Assembly (NCBI RefSeq): GCF_052857255.1
Contig: NC_135505.1
Span: 46,578,520-46,642,519 of the forward strand
Reading direction: 5' to 3'
DNA: 64,000 nt
Origin: Amblyomma americanum
Lineage: Eukaryota > Arthropoda > Arachnida > Ixodida > Ixodidae
Shown here one piece after another: positions 22,997 through 33,686 of the stretch. Made by a program: the position numbers and the translations under genes. The notes below the pieces were generated by a model. The model ran no database searches. It saw only the letters and a program-made list of their open reading frames with translations, and had not been told where the DNA came from. Each line of letters starts with the position of its first letter. Position 1 is the stretch's first letter.

Positions 22997-24864
22997 TGCA
23001 AATTCGGCTCTCAAATGGATACAATGATCAGAGACCAGATTGTTTATAGAACTAACGATGCGAAAGTTCAGGAAACATTGCTGCGGGACACCGTACTAAC
23101 GTTACAGAAGGCTCAGCAGGTGGCTAAAGCGGCTGAAGTGCCAGCAGCACAACATAAACTCTGGGCACGAGATGAAAGCGAGATTGACACGATGGGCAAG
23201 GAACACGTCTGTAGACAAAATGAGTTGCACAGACATCACAAGTGTCGCAAGTGCGGACGTATGCAGCCGCCACGAAGCTGTCCTGCATTCGGGAAAACAT
23301 GCCGAAAGTGTCAGCGGCCTAACCATTTTGCTATCTGCTGCAAAATATTTCCCGAGGTTGGCGAACTTCAGGGCAGTGAAGATAACTTTGACATGCTGGA
23401 CGTGTCGCGCAATGTGGCAAGCCGACACCACTGGACAGTGCAAGCTCAAATCAAGAACTTACCGCTCGAATACAAGGTCGATACAGGCGAGCAAGCAAAT
23501 TTACTACCCTTTGGATGCGACCGCAAAATTCGCCCAAAGCCGTCACAGAAACGAAGCAGCTCAATGTTGCGTCCCTACGGCAGCAGTGTTATCAAGCATG
23601 AGGGTGTCATTCGCACAGAAGTAGCTCTGGTGACCGTTACGCTGTTCTCGACTTCTTCGTGGTGTCCAAGGGGCATCAGGCCATTCTCGGCCTACAGGAC
23701 AAGAAAAATCTTGGATTCGTGTCACGCGTACACGCCATCTCTCAGAACAGTTCTGGGGAAGTCACAAAGAACTTTCGCCACTTGTTCACAGGAACTGGGT
23801 TCGTGGAAAAGGTCCATCACATGGTTTTGCGCGACGACGCCACGCCAGTAGTCCAAGCGACCCGGCGAGTACCGCTGGCCCTCCAAGAGCCCCTGCGAGA
23901 GGAACTGGGAGCATGGAGCGCGCAGGCATCGTAACGAAAATCTCTGAGCCCACAAACCGGGTAAGCTCATTTGTCACTGTGCGAAAGAAAGACGGCAGAA
24001 TTCGAGTCTGTAGCAACCCCTGGAGGATTAACCAATGTATCGAGAGGAAGCATTACATAATGCTGCGACGTGAAGACAGAGGCAGAGTTCGCGGGCGCTA
24101 CAGTTTTTACGCGTCTTGACGCAAACTCTGGTTTTCACCAGATTCCGTTCGGTGACCAAACCTCCAGAATTTTAACCTTTTCAACGCCATTTGGGCGCTA
24201 CAGATTTCTGCGCTGACCCTTTGGAATATCCTCGGCGTCTTAGGTATTTCAGAAAACTCTAAATGAAATTGTCGAAGGCCTTTCCTGCGTCAGAGTATGC
24301 GTTCATGACTTGCAAGTCTGGGGGTCGTCGAGGCAGGAACATGAAATGCGGGTACAGTCGGTACTGCGGGCAGCAGAACGCTGCGGATTCACATTCAACC
24401 CGGACAAGTGTTCGATTGGCGCTAGGAAAATCGAGATTCTTGTTGACGTCACTGACAAAGAAAGAATCAGACCAAGTCCATCACTGATAAAATGTAGGGT
24501 ACAAAATGCCACCGCCGGCTGACAAGCTCGCGGTACAGAGGATGCTTGGCGTAGTGAATTATTTCAGCAAATTCATGACGTCATTGGGCAAGAGGAATAC
24601 ACTCCTCAGAAATCTTGTAAAGCAAGATATTTCGTTTGACTGGACATCTAATCTTGCTGAAGAAAGGAGGCAGCTATGTGATTGTTTAAGTAAAGAGCCT
24701 TTGCTAACAGTATTCGGTCCAACAAAGGCGTCTTGCGATGCGTCCCGAAATGGAATCGGCGCAGCACTGTTACAGTGTCACAGTGACACACGGAAGCCTG
24801 TCGCGCATGCTTCAGTGGCGCTTACAGAATGCAAACAGGGCTATTCGCAAATTAAAAAGGAGGC
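22997..24864 (+). pseudogene. element B gag end, protease, RT and start of RNase H
   Basis: Gag end: KFGSQMDTMIRDQIVYRTND, then two zinc knuckles (CRKCGRMQPPRSCP and CRKCQRPNHFAICC). Protease: YKVDTGEQANLLP near 23,475 (Asp-Thr-Gly). RT: GIVTKISEPTNRVSSFVTV (23,925), DANSGFHQIPFGDQ (24,118), then CVHDLQVWG at about 24,292, where YVDDL is expected, so the catalytic Asp pair is damaged. RNase H begins KASCDASRNGIGAALLQ (24,728) and runs to KKEA at 24,864, cut by Penelope element 2. Several frameshifts. Confidence 0.85.
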
Positions 24865-25053
24865 TAATGCGGCGAGTTGGGCGTGTTGGTACATGGTTTT
24901 CTGGAAAAGCAGCTCTGAACAGACGAGGACAGAGACGAGGCGACAAGGACGGGCGCTGAACTGACAACAAATTTTATTGAAGGGATTCACACTTATAAAC
25001 GTAGTGTAGCTACCGTTCGCGCATGCTCAGAAAAGTCAGCTCTTTTGGTGAAA
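24865..25053 (-). repeat. inverted pseudo-LTR of Penelope element 2
   Basis: 24,962-25,048 is the reverse complement of about 29,806-29,892 (CAACAAATTTTATTGAAGGG against its 3' end). 24,865-24,961 is the reverse complement of 25,063-25,160. Together they make a snap-back structure at the 5' side. Confidence 0.85.
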
Positions 25054-26491
25054 GGGCTCTATTTCAGCGCCCGTCCTTGTCGCCTCGTCTCTGTCCTCGT
25101 CTGTTCAGCGCTGCTTTTCCAGAAAACCATGTACCAACACGCCCAACTCGCCGCATTAACCAAGTTCATTTCTAGTACAAAGGGCTCTTTTTCTTCGTGT
25201 GTTCTGTCCGATCCGTGTTCTACTGTTTCACGCATTGCCGTCTCAGTGTGCCGAGCTCGGGAACTTTCCTTCTGCCTTCGATTCCAAGCGACTACCCGAA
25301 GATGTCAGCGCCTTGTTCGGTGGACTTCCGCCTTCTTTCGGTCATGGAATACGCGTCGTTAAGATCCTCCGATCGGAATGGAGACGCCAAGCACGCCTGT
25401 ACCGCGACCTCCTGAGTGCCCAGGTCTGCAGCATGGGACAAGATTCCTCGAACCACCGTGAGCTGCGGGCGTTCCACAGCCTCACCGACCAAACAACGGA
25501 ATTCCTCTGGCAACAAGTGCTGAGAAAACTGAGGGCCAGGCCTGCTCATGAGCCGCAAGGACCACAATGCAAGGTGCATGTCATAGGTGATGTAACTTTG
25601 CCAGCTTACGTCAGTCGTGTCCTTTCTCTCGGCCCTAAGTTTGTGGTACCGCCCAAGGAATCAAGGCTAGAACAACTGTCTTTAGTACGTCAGGTGTCGC
25701 GCCTCACCTCGACCGAAGCGAGCACCCGCTTTGTCTCGGAAGGTGTTGACGTCCTTAATCGTTGGAAGAGTACCGAGCACGGTCTACCCGTGAGACGTGT
25801 TATTAGTTTCCTACGCGACCACTCGCTTCGTCTTCTCCTAGCTGACAAAGAAGGCGGATTCGCTGTATTGCCTAGCTCAGTGTTCATATCCAAATCTAGG
25901 GAAGCTATCTCTGCTGTGTTTTCTGGTCATGCAAAGGTGTCTCTAGGCAAAGTCAAGTCCAGAGCGAAGAAACTTTGCGAGCGGTTGAATCTATCTGATC
26001 TTGTCAAGGCGATCGATAAGAGCAAGAAAGATTTTTTAGATGTCTTTTTTAGCGCTAAAACCCATAAGGTAGATGTGCCACTGAAAACCATAGTCTCTGA
26101 AACTGGTACACCCTCCCACTTTTTTAACCTGAACGCACGAGTGTCGACCGCCGAGTCGATAAGCGCCGTACGACGGAACACAGCGGCGAAATGAGCGAGA
26201 ATACGCGCGTGCGCGCAATGAGCACTCCGGTGCAGCTGTCCTTTGCCAGGCTGTTACGGGAACCGGATCCAACCCCACCTGCTTTTGTGTGCGTTATCGC
26301 ATTTCCTTCTATTTTCTGCATGCCGCTGGGCAAATATTAGAAAAGGTGACGTGGTACCGTCTGCTTTCCTGCATGAGAGCAAGGTGTGAATTGATAAACG
26401 AAGTAACCCCATCAGATGTCGTTGCCATCGCGATTCATGATAATAACGCCTTTCATCCGTTTTATTCGGGAGTGTGCTTCGCATAGCGTGA

Positions 26492-27884
26492 ATGATGCCG
26501 CCTCGGGTTCCAGAGGCAAAGAAAGTAGCTGCAGTACGCATGTCTTTGAGCGGCGCATTCCAAAGACAGATCGCGAGCACTTTAGATTTACAGCTAGCTA
26601 CAGTGAACAGGATAATTTGCGCGTTTAGAGATGAAGAGCGCATAGGTGACGCAGCAAGGAACTGCGTTCGGAAGACGAAAGAAGAAGAGGATGCCGCCTT
26701 GGTTCTTGTCGCCGAGGCCAATCCCTTCATGACGGCCCTCCAGGTTAGAGATGCGGTTGGCCTGGATGTCAGCGAAGAGTTGGTAAGAAGACGCCTTTTG
26801 GAAGAAGGCCTGAAGAGTCGAAGTGCTTCCCAAAAGCCGCTTCTTTCGGACGCCGCGAAAGCAGAAAGACTGGATTTTGCCCAGGCCCATCTTCATTGAG
26901 CAGCAAGTGACTGGCACAATGTCGTTTTTACCGACGAGTCCACATTCTGCACGCAGTGGGACCAAAAGCGCAAAGTATACAGACCAGACCTAACCAGGTC
27001 CGGTTTTTCATACTATAAATATTTAGTTAGTGCCCGCCTGTTTCTGTTTTTCGTGTAATATTAATTGTTTTATTCTGGATTACAGAAACCGGAGCGAAGG
27101 TAAAAGGCAAGAAGCCTGACAAAGGCCTTTGCTCTGTATGCAGTTCGGCACACAGAGATTACATTATAAACATACATAACCATAATTGCAAATACATCAC
27201 TTGTAATTATTCATCATTAAATGTTTCAGTAGTGCATTACAAATGATATCGGATCTTTGTTACAAAACACGTCATAAAAATTGAGTAATTCTTTTCATCT
27301 CTTATAGGTATGACCCCTGATACGTCCTGCAAGTAAGAGCCAGTGGACGCAGAAGTGTCGACGTTTGGGGGATGGTAACAAAAGAGGGTCTCGGAGCACT
27401 ACAGAGAATTGAGGGCCGATTTCATGCCAACTCCTGCATTAGTATTATAAAACAGGAGCTCCTTCCTCATGTCCTCGACGCTCCATTTGGTGACGGCTTC
27501 TTCATTTTACAACAGGATTTGTCCCCCGTGCACACGTCTCGCGCTGCCAAAGGCCGCCTAGAAGAACTCTGTATCATGACCATTGACTGGCCGCAGCTGG
27601 GAGCGGACATGAATATCATTGAAAACGTGTGGGGCATAATGAAAACTAACCTGTCCAAAATGGGGCTTCACAACGCCAGCTGCGATGAATTGTGGCGCAA
27701 AGTTCAAGCCGAATGGGAGCTTTTGAAAATGAACCACGACCTCGTACCAGCGCTGTACGACTCTCTTGCGCGACGCATTGCCGCGGTTGTTCAATCTGGT
27801 GGAGCTTTTGCAGCTACTGAAGGACAACCGGACGTCCATAGCTTGTCAAGCAGCTGTTTTAGGAAAATCTCTAATACCTCTTAG
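26492..27884 (+). pseudogene. Tc1-like transposase, two exons, two premature stops
   Basis: The ATG at 26,492 starts MMPPRVPEAKKVAAV. A paired-type helix-turn-helix (AFQRQIASTLDLQLATVNRI) and second HTH (TALQVRDAVGLDVSEELVRRR) precede VVFTDESTF (first Asp, about 26,930). Exon 1 ends at 26,997; exon 2 from 27,308 keeps the frame and reads ILQQDLSPVHTS (second Asp), then WPQLGADMNIIENVWG (Glu). Premature stops: TGA 26,897 and TGA 27,318. Length about 360 codons, usual for Tc1. Confidence 0.88.
26998..27307 (+). other. candidate spliceosomal intron in Tc1-like transposase
   Basis: GTCCGG at the left and a pyrimidine-rich TTCTTTTCATCTCTTATAG at the right give GT-AG borders. Removing the 310 AT-rich bases restores the frame (phase 2) exactly within the conserved TRYDP region. 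The interior has no coding and no clear inverted repeat, so a nested insertion is less likely. Confidence 0.75.
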
Positions 27885-29964
27885 TGCTAGTGCGAGCAGA
27901 GGTATCCTTACGGACTCTCTGCAATTTTCTTGTTTGTTCTCGAAAAAGCAATAAATTTATTTCTGTCATGATATTGACAATGCGTCTGTGCTTTTCTTTC
28001 CAAGATAGAAGTTCCTGTTCAGCAGGGCTTCGAGTGGCAGATACCTTTAATTTTCCGCAGGGAAGTGCTACGTGGCCCATAGAAAAAAGAAACAAAATGC
28101 TGATAAGCATGTAGTATAATCAGCGGGCGTATATCGCATTCCATCCAGCGCTAGTGCTGCCACCTGACCGCTTATTTATAACTTGATGGAAGCGTTCAGA
28201 AACGAAAACGGATGATGACGATAACGGTGCTCTAATGAAGCAGGGGTGAGGTCCCGTTCGCAGAACAGCCTGGCAGAGGTCAGCTGCACCGGAGTGCTCG
28301 CTGCGCGCACGCGCGTATTCTCGCTCATTTCGCCGCTGCGCTCCGTCATACGGCGCTTATCGACTCGACCGTCGACGCTCGTGCGTTCAGGTTAAAAAAC
28401 TGGGAGGGTGTACATGGCAGCACTCTGTTGCTCGTTTTTTACAGCTCCATCTTAAGCTTTTACCCGTGGACGACCCGTTTATTGTTAACAATTCCAACCA
28501 GGTTTTAGAATTTTTTAGCACTAACACTGACAAATGATACCAGGCTTTCTCCATTGACATTAAAGATCTCTTTTATTCTTTACCTCACAAGCTCATCCTT
28601 GAGTGCGTTGAGCTTTCCTTTGACAATTATGGCTCCATTGCTTTTCAAAATACTGCGGGGGTCACAGTTGGGGGTTTTTAGAACTTTTAAAGTTTTATCT
28701 CCAATCAACCTATATCCAGTTTGAAGGGATGCCCCACCTACAAAAGCAGGGTATATGTATCAGGTCCTGCATAGCCCCGGTTCTCAGTGACCTTCTGCTG
28801 GCTCATTTCGATCGTCAACTGCTCGCTTCTCCCATGGACAGCAATATTATCAAGGTTTTTCATTACGTGGACGATTTTTTAGTTGTCTTAGACTGTGACG
28901 CGCAGGCGATTCAACGTATCGGTAAGAATGTACTGGGTTCATTCGGTATTGTGATGAATCCTCATGACCTCACCCACGAACTTCCAGTAAATGGCCAAAT
29001 TAGATTTCTAGACATCCGGTTCCACTTTAAAGATGATGGTGTCTGCTGGTGCTATGAACTGCGCGCCAACAAACCACTTCTGGCGTTCAACTCCGCCCAC
29101 TCCAATCTCGTTAAACGAGCTATTGCCATGTCTTGCCTCAAGAACGCTCTCGGCAAATCCTGCCCGCATCTGATGTCACAAGCATTCAATCGTCAAGCAG
29201 ATAGACTGCTTAGCGCTGGGTACCCGCACCACCTCCTGGTTTCAGTCGCTGAAAGCTGCCTAAAACACATGCGCAGCAAGGTGCATACGTGCGATAGCCG
29301 CGCACAGCGCAGGCAGAAGGTAGCTGTGATACCTTACATACACTCACTTTCGCACAATCTGAAAAAGGTAGCCCAGCGTTACGACGTGATAGTGGTCTTC
29401 TCTGCCCCTCACAAGCTGTCCAAGCTTTGCAGGATCACTAATCCGGAAGCGACCCAGCAGCGCGGCTGTGGCAAAAAACATAGGCGGCCTTATGTTGATT
29501 GCACAGAAGGTGTAGTTTACAAAATCCCGTTAAGTTGTGGAAAGACGTATGTTGGCCAAACTGGGAGATGCGTGAACGAGAGGTTAAGAGAGCATGCCTT
29601 GAACGTGAAAAATGCACGCGAGGGAAAAGATTTTGAAGGCTTCCTCGCAAGTCACTGTATCACTTGCCTAGATTGTACTCCTGCACTCGATGACACCTCC
29701 ATAATCAGAAAGAGCAGTGTACGTATGACTAGAGAAATAGCAGACTCAAATCAGATATATAGCCTGGGAGAGGGCTGCGTCAGCACAGCCTCTATCGCCC
29801 TTTCACCAAAAGAGCTGACTTTTCTGAGCATGCGCGAACGGTAGCTACACTACGTTTATAAGTGTGAATCCCTTCAATAAAATTTGTTGTCAGTTCAGCG
29901 CCCGTCCTTGTCGCCTCGTCTCTGTCCTCGTCTGTTCAGCGCTGCTTTTCCAGAAAAAGGAGGC

Positions 29965-31613
29965 CACGGGGGTCACATATGACTGTGAGAAATTCAATTC
30001 TTTTGTATACGGTCGGTTATTCTTGAGACTCATCATCACCCTTTGATCACCATCTTGCAGAAGGCCATTGGAAACATGCCCCCCAGGTTGCAAAGGTTTT
30101 TTCTGTGGCTTCTTCGCTACGACACAGAACTGCAATTCACGCCAGGGAAGCAGCTTTTTCTCGCCGACATGCTGTCACGAGCAACAACCGAGACCAGCAG
30201 AGAAAACGACGTCATCAATGACGACACTGAAGTGCATGCAGTAAGTGTAGCCTCTTCACTCGTCACCGAGAGCACCTGGAAGGGATTGGCTACTGAAACT
30301 AGTCGGTATGAAGACTTGAAAGAAGTTATCGAGGACCTGGAAGGCGGAAAACCACTTAAAGGCCAGTGGAAGTCTTTTGAGAGAGAACTCTATCACGTAA
30401 AGGGAGTCCTTCTACAAGCGTGCAAAATTGTGGTCCCGGCTAATACGAGAACAGAAACCTTGGAAAAAAATCATCAAGGCCATCTGGGCATCAGTAAATG
30501 AAAAGCAAGGGCAAGAAATCTCGTCTTCTGGCCAGGAATCAATGCTCACATTGAAGCTTTTGCGCAGGCGTGTTCTGCATGCAAGACGTAAGCGTACAGA
30601 CAGCCACAAGAGCCAATAAATTTGCGCCCTGTACCCGATAAGCACTGGCATCTTCTCGCATCGATATTTTTGAGTATGGAGGACGGTCATATTTGTGCGT
30701 CTATGACGCATTATGAAAATTTCCTGAGGTAGAGCTACTCAGAGATACTACCGCAAAGACAAAAAGTATGGTGGGGCAGCCAGAAAAAGAATGTAAACAA
30801 ATAGGCCCCTGCCTGTGCCACTAAGTAAAACAGGCTTCTAGGCTTTACCGCAAAGACAGTCATTGAAACAACAAGTGCGATTTTTGCCAGATATGGCATA
30901 CCAGTTGAAGTCTCTTCGGACAATGGTCCACAATTTGCCAGCCGCGCTTTTGCTAAGTTTGCTCAAACGTACGACTTCAACCACACCCATTTCAGTCCTA
31001 GGTACCCCCAGTCCAACGGTCTGGCGGAAAAGGGCGTTTAAGTAGTTATGGGGATTTAAAAAATGCAATGAAACGTATCAAGATTTTTGGCTATGTCTTC
31101 TCGCCTAATGATCTACTCCAAGAGAATCCGGACCATCACCTGGCGAGGTACTTCATTGCAGAAGACTGCGCATAACGTCGCCCGACGTCCGGCCGTGTCC
31201 AATTAGCAGCATACAGAAGCATCGCCAGACCGACCATTCCACGCGACAACTAGCAGCCCTCAACCCTGGAGACACGCTTCGATCAAAAAGTGGGCATGGG
31301 CCACTAAAGGTTAAGTCGTTCAAGCGTCAAGATACCACACGTCATGCAACATAGTCACCGAAAACTAAATAATTTTGCGGCGCTATCGGCAGCACCTGCT
31401 GCCAGCAAATAAGACTTTCCGACAGAGAAGCCTTTATGAGGCCGATGAGGACCTGAGCCAAGAAGCACCTCAAGGTTTTACTTCAGCATTCAGTAGCAAC
31501 AATCCCGCAGGGTCACTGGCCACAAAGAGTAGCATCCCTGCCTCCTTCAACCCTCCTGCAGGCGTGCCGCTGCACCAAGGACCTGTACCATGAAGGTCAA
31601 ACCAAGAACGAAG
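29965..31613 (+). pseudogene. element B RNase H end, integrase and C-terminus
   Basis: RNase H continues KEATGVTYDCEKFNSFVYG at 29,957; LRYDTELQFTPGKQLFLADM (30,117) closes the region. Integrase zinc site: NHQGHLGI then CSACK (30,470-30,590). Core: VSSDNGPQFASRAF (about 30,910) and SPRYPQSNGLAEKGV (about 30,995), the second Asp and Glu neighbourhoods. C-terminal region: KILRRYRQHLLPANKTF (31,370). Stops at 30,499 and 30,617 and several shifts leave it inactive. Confidence 0.85.
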
Positions 31614-31710
31614 GCCGCCACAGAGACTTGCATATGATCGAAACTTTCTGCAGGTTTCCTAAGCATCGTTTTCAATGTTTTGTTTCACTCAAATATATTG
31701 TTTTCCTTCT

Positions 31711-31836
31711 AAACAAAGGGGGATGTATCGTATCTGGTGCAGCGCGGATCTCGTATCAATGACCCCTGGGACGTACGCGATATAAGTCTTATGCTTGTAA
31801 ATGTTGGTGAGGGGACACACCCTCCTCTCCCACTTT

Positions 31837-31898
<62 letters not shown>

Positions 31899-31978
31899 TG
31901 TTCAGTAAAGGGGCTGATCGTCTGCTCCCCTTGCTCGGAGCCTCTGGTTGTGTCTCGTCTGCAGCACGCAACAATACA
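31711..31978 (+). repeat. polypurine tract and 3' LTR of element B
   Basis: AAACAAAGGGGGA (31,711-31,723) is the plus-strand priming tract. The LTR runs 31,724-31,978. It contains a TA run of 57 bases (31,839-31,895) where the 5' LTR has only AGTGTATGCATACACGG. Confidence 0.9.
31839..31895. repeat. (TA)n microsatellite inside LTR B
   Basis: Uninterrupted TA dinucleotides. The frames of alternating Ile and Tyr seen across it on both strands are artefacts of this repeat. Confidence 0.98.
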
Positions 31979-32833
31979 ACTGCGTCAAGACTGGAGGCAA
32001 GCAAAGCCCAAGAATGGTTAAGGCCACAATCGCGATAAATGTGAAAGATACGATAGAGCACACTAAGCGGAAATTTGGTGGTACAAAAACTCTATTTCTC
32101 ACGAATGTTCCGAAGTGGGCCACTTGAGAATATGTATCCGACTGCTAGGGTGCAATCAAAACGCACGCATGCCCACGAATGATCCGAGGAAAACTCAGAA
32201 TGAACTGTATCATTTGGTTCAGTGAAACCAATCGTGTTACGAAGTCGGTGTTAAAATTGAGGGGAACACACTTATTATGCAAATTGAAACAGGAACAGCC
32301 ATCACAATGGTTCCACAACAAGTGCACCAGTCTCACTTTTCGCACTTATAATGTCAGCCATGCAAAATGTCGCTTCGCACGTATACTGGGGAGCATATAC
32401 AACTTAAAGGAGAGTGTGACTGGCTGTTCAGTACAAAAATCAGAGCACGACGCTACCTGTCATTGTTGTAAGAGTCAGCGGAAGGCTGTTGTTAGCACTG
32501 CTTGGTCGGAATTTAATAGAACGTTTTAAACTGGACTACCTGGAAATTGGGCTAGTGACACTCGAAGAAGGAGTGGCGATTCTAAAGCAGAAGTACCCTT
32601 TCATGTTATCGGGCAGATTGGGAAAGATGTCGAATTTCCCAGCAAAACTGAAACCGGGCACTTTTCCTGTTTTTGGTGCGCCAGGCTTCTACCGTCTGCA
32701 CTGCAGGAAAAGGTTCAGCAGAAATTGTTCGAGCAAATCGAAGTAGGCATGCTGCATCCAGTAGTGCGCAGCGACTGGACAACGCCAATAGCCATAGTCT
32801 TCAAAGAAGGTGGCAGTATCACGTTATGTGGGG
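31979..32833 (+). pseudogene. element A: gag zinc knuckles, protease and RT start
   Basis: Knuckle-like residues near 32,040-32,130 (KCERYDRAH, then CSEVGHLRIC; several Cys lost). Protease near 32,265: LIMQIETGTAITMVPQQ, with Asp replaced by Glu in the D-T/S-G motif. SGRLLLALLGRNLIERFKLD (about 32,478) precedes RT. RT start: SDWTTPIAIVFKEGGSITLCG ending at 32,833, where a solo LTR interrupts. Stops at 32,104 and 32,233 among others. Confidence 0.8.
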
Positions 32834-33681
32834 TGTCACATATATTAAGGAGCCTAGATTAAATTTTAAAGGAAAGATGTGTGAAGAAGACGACGTGGAT
32901 TAACCGAAGAATTAACAAGAGGGAGAAGAAGCATTCGTTGAGGTGGAGAGAGATGATTGGTGGAGAAGCATTCGGTGAGGTGGGGAGAGATGATTGGTGG
33001 AGAAGAGAAGAAGATGACGACAAGGATTACGTGTACTAATGCGAAGGCTATAAAAGGACGAGGGGGAGCGAGGCACGGGGGGGAACAGCACAGAAGCGGA
33101 GGCTCCGGCGGGTCAGGGACACTTTGGCTGGAAGAGAGCGACGCCGGCTACTGCTCCGGTGAGCTCGCGTTCTACGGCATCGCATCGTGGACTTCCTGCC
33201 GTTCTTGAGGCCGTTCCGGGGAGTCAACGGAGGACGCTACCACCTGCTACGGCCAGGGGTGTCTCCAGCGCTGTTGCCACCTATCCGGGTGGTGCCCCCA
33301 ACGCCAACAACACCACCTCCACGGGCGCTTGGACCGGGAGCTTATACGACGCAGCCAGCGACACCGCCAGCAACGCCTCCAGCAACGCCAGCCCAAGCAC
33401 GCCGCCTCGGCGTCGGCTACGGGATCCATACAACGCCGCAGTCGCACCGAACCAACCGTGAACACGAGCGCCGACCGCTAATAGTAGAACACTAGTAGTA
33501 GACGCTGGTAGCAGTGTATCCGGGTCTTGTATATTTATAGCCTTTTTGTTTTGTTAGTTTTGTTAGTTTTGTGTTCTAGTGTGTATGTTACGTAGGGTGC
33601 ATTAAATGTGCGTTTGTGTGGGTACACTCGTCGCCTAGTCCATTCTTTCGGTCCGAGTGTTCTCCGGAGAGATCCGTGACA
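32834..33681 (+). mobile_element. solo LTR of a third LTR-retrotransposon family
   Basis: 848 bases starting TGTCAC and ending GTGACA (inverted termini), flanked on both sides by TGGGG (32,829-32,833 and 33,682-33,686), an exact 5-bp target duplication. Removing it rejoins the RT motif LCGD of element A. A TATAAAAGG at 33,048 and a T-rich TTTTGTTAGTTTTG 3' part look like promoter and terminator zones. No internal region remains, so it arose by LTR-LTR recombination. Open frames within (33,159-33,495, Pro/Thr-rich) are not taken as genes. Confidence 0.92.
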
Positions 33682-33686
33682 TGGGG

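Larger units (their letters stand above)
26109..28410 (+). mobile_element. Tc1-like DNA transposon with long inverted repeats, inside Penelope element 2
   Basis: Bounded by TA at 26,107-26,108 and 28,411-28,412. Ends are CACCCTCCCA and TGGGAGGGTG. The inverted repeats extend about 165 bases (26,109 to about 26,273 and about 28,245-28,410) with few mismatches. 2,302 bases; a single transposase gene inside, plus an AT-rich segment 26,998-27,307 read as an intron. It is the innermost and so among the youngest layers of the stack. Confidence 0.93.
25199..29844 (+). pseudogene. Penelope RT-GIY-YIG polyprotein, split by Tc1
   Basis: N-terminal part 25,199-26,106: LLLADKEGGFAVLPSSVF, FLDVFFSAKTHKVDVPLKTI (RT entry of Penelope). 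After the Tc1 insertion: FSIDIKDLFYSLPH (28,548, motif A), then a damaged stretch with stops near 28,530 and 28,679, HYVDDFLVV at 28,861 (catalytic YVDD intact), GVVYKIPLSCG then YVGQTGRCVNERLREH (29,508-29,590, GIY-YIG), HCITCLDC and CVSTASIALSPKEL. The frame has no ATG near its start (it opens at GTG). Stop at 29,842. Confidence 0.9.
24865..29953 (+). mobile_element. Penelope-like element 2 with inverted 5' terminal copy
   Basis: AAAAAGGAGGC flanks it at 24,854-24,864 and 29,954-29,964, an 11-bp target duplication inside RNase H of element B. The first 189 bases are the reverse complement of the element's own 3' end plus start. After that comes the RT/GIY-YIG frame (25,199-29,844), split by a Tc1-like transposon, then the 3' end with AATAAAATTTGTTG. 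An inverted pseudo-LTR is a known Penelope arrangement. Confidence 0.9.
17799..31978 (+). mobile_element. Ty3/gypsy LTR retrotransposon B, nested in gag of A
   Basis: 5' LTR 17,799-18,010; primer-binding site 18,011; gag from 18,027; polyprotein to about 31,613; polypurine tract 31,711; 3' LTR 31,724-31,978. LINE F (18,405 to about 23,000) and Penelope element 2 (24,865-29,953) interrupt it. Without them it is about 4.5 kb. LTRs begin TGTATCG and end in CGATAC/CAATACA. They differ at perhaps one position in seven by eye, so B is younger than A. Target duplication is not clear (AACGC before, ACTGC after). Confidence 0.92.

Noticed and set aside
17791..31985. Perfect target duplication for element B
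   Set aside because: AACGC before and ACTGC after differ at two of five positions; not claimed.
31689..32061. Long frames of alternating Ile and Tyr on both strands
   Set aside because: They are translations of the TA microsatellite in LTR B, not proteins.
33159..33495. Pro/Thr-rich frames as a gene
   Set aside because: They lie wholly inside the solo LTR, in a GC-rich low-complexity part.
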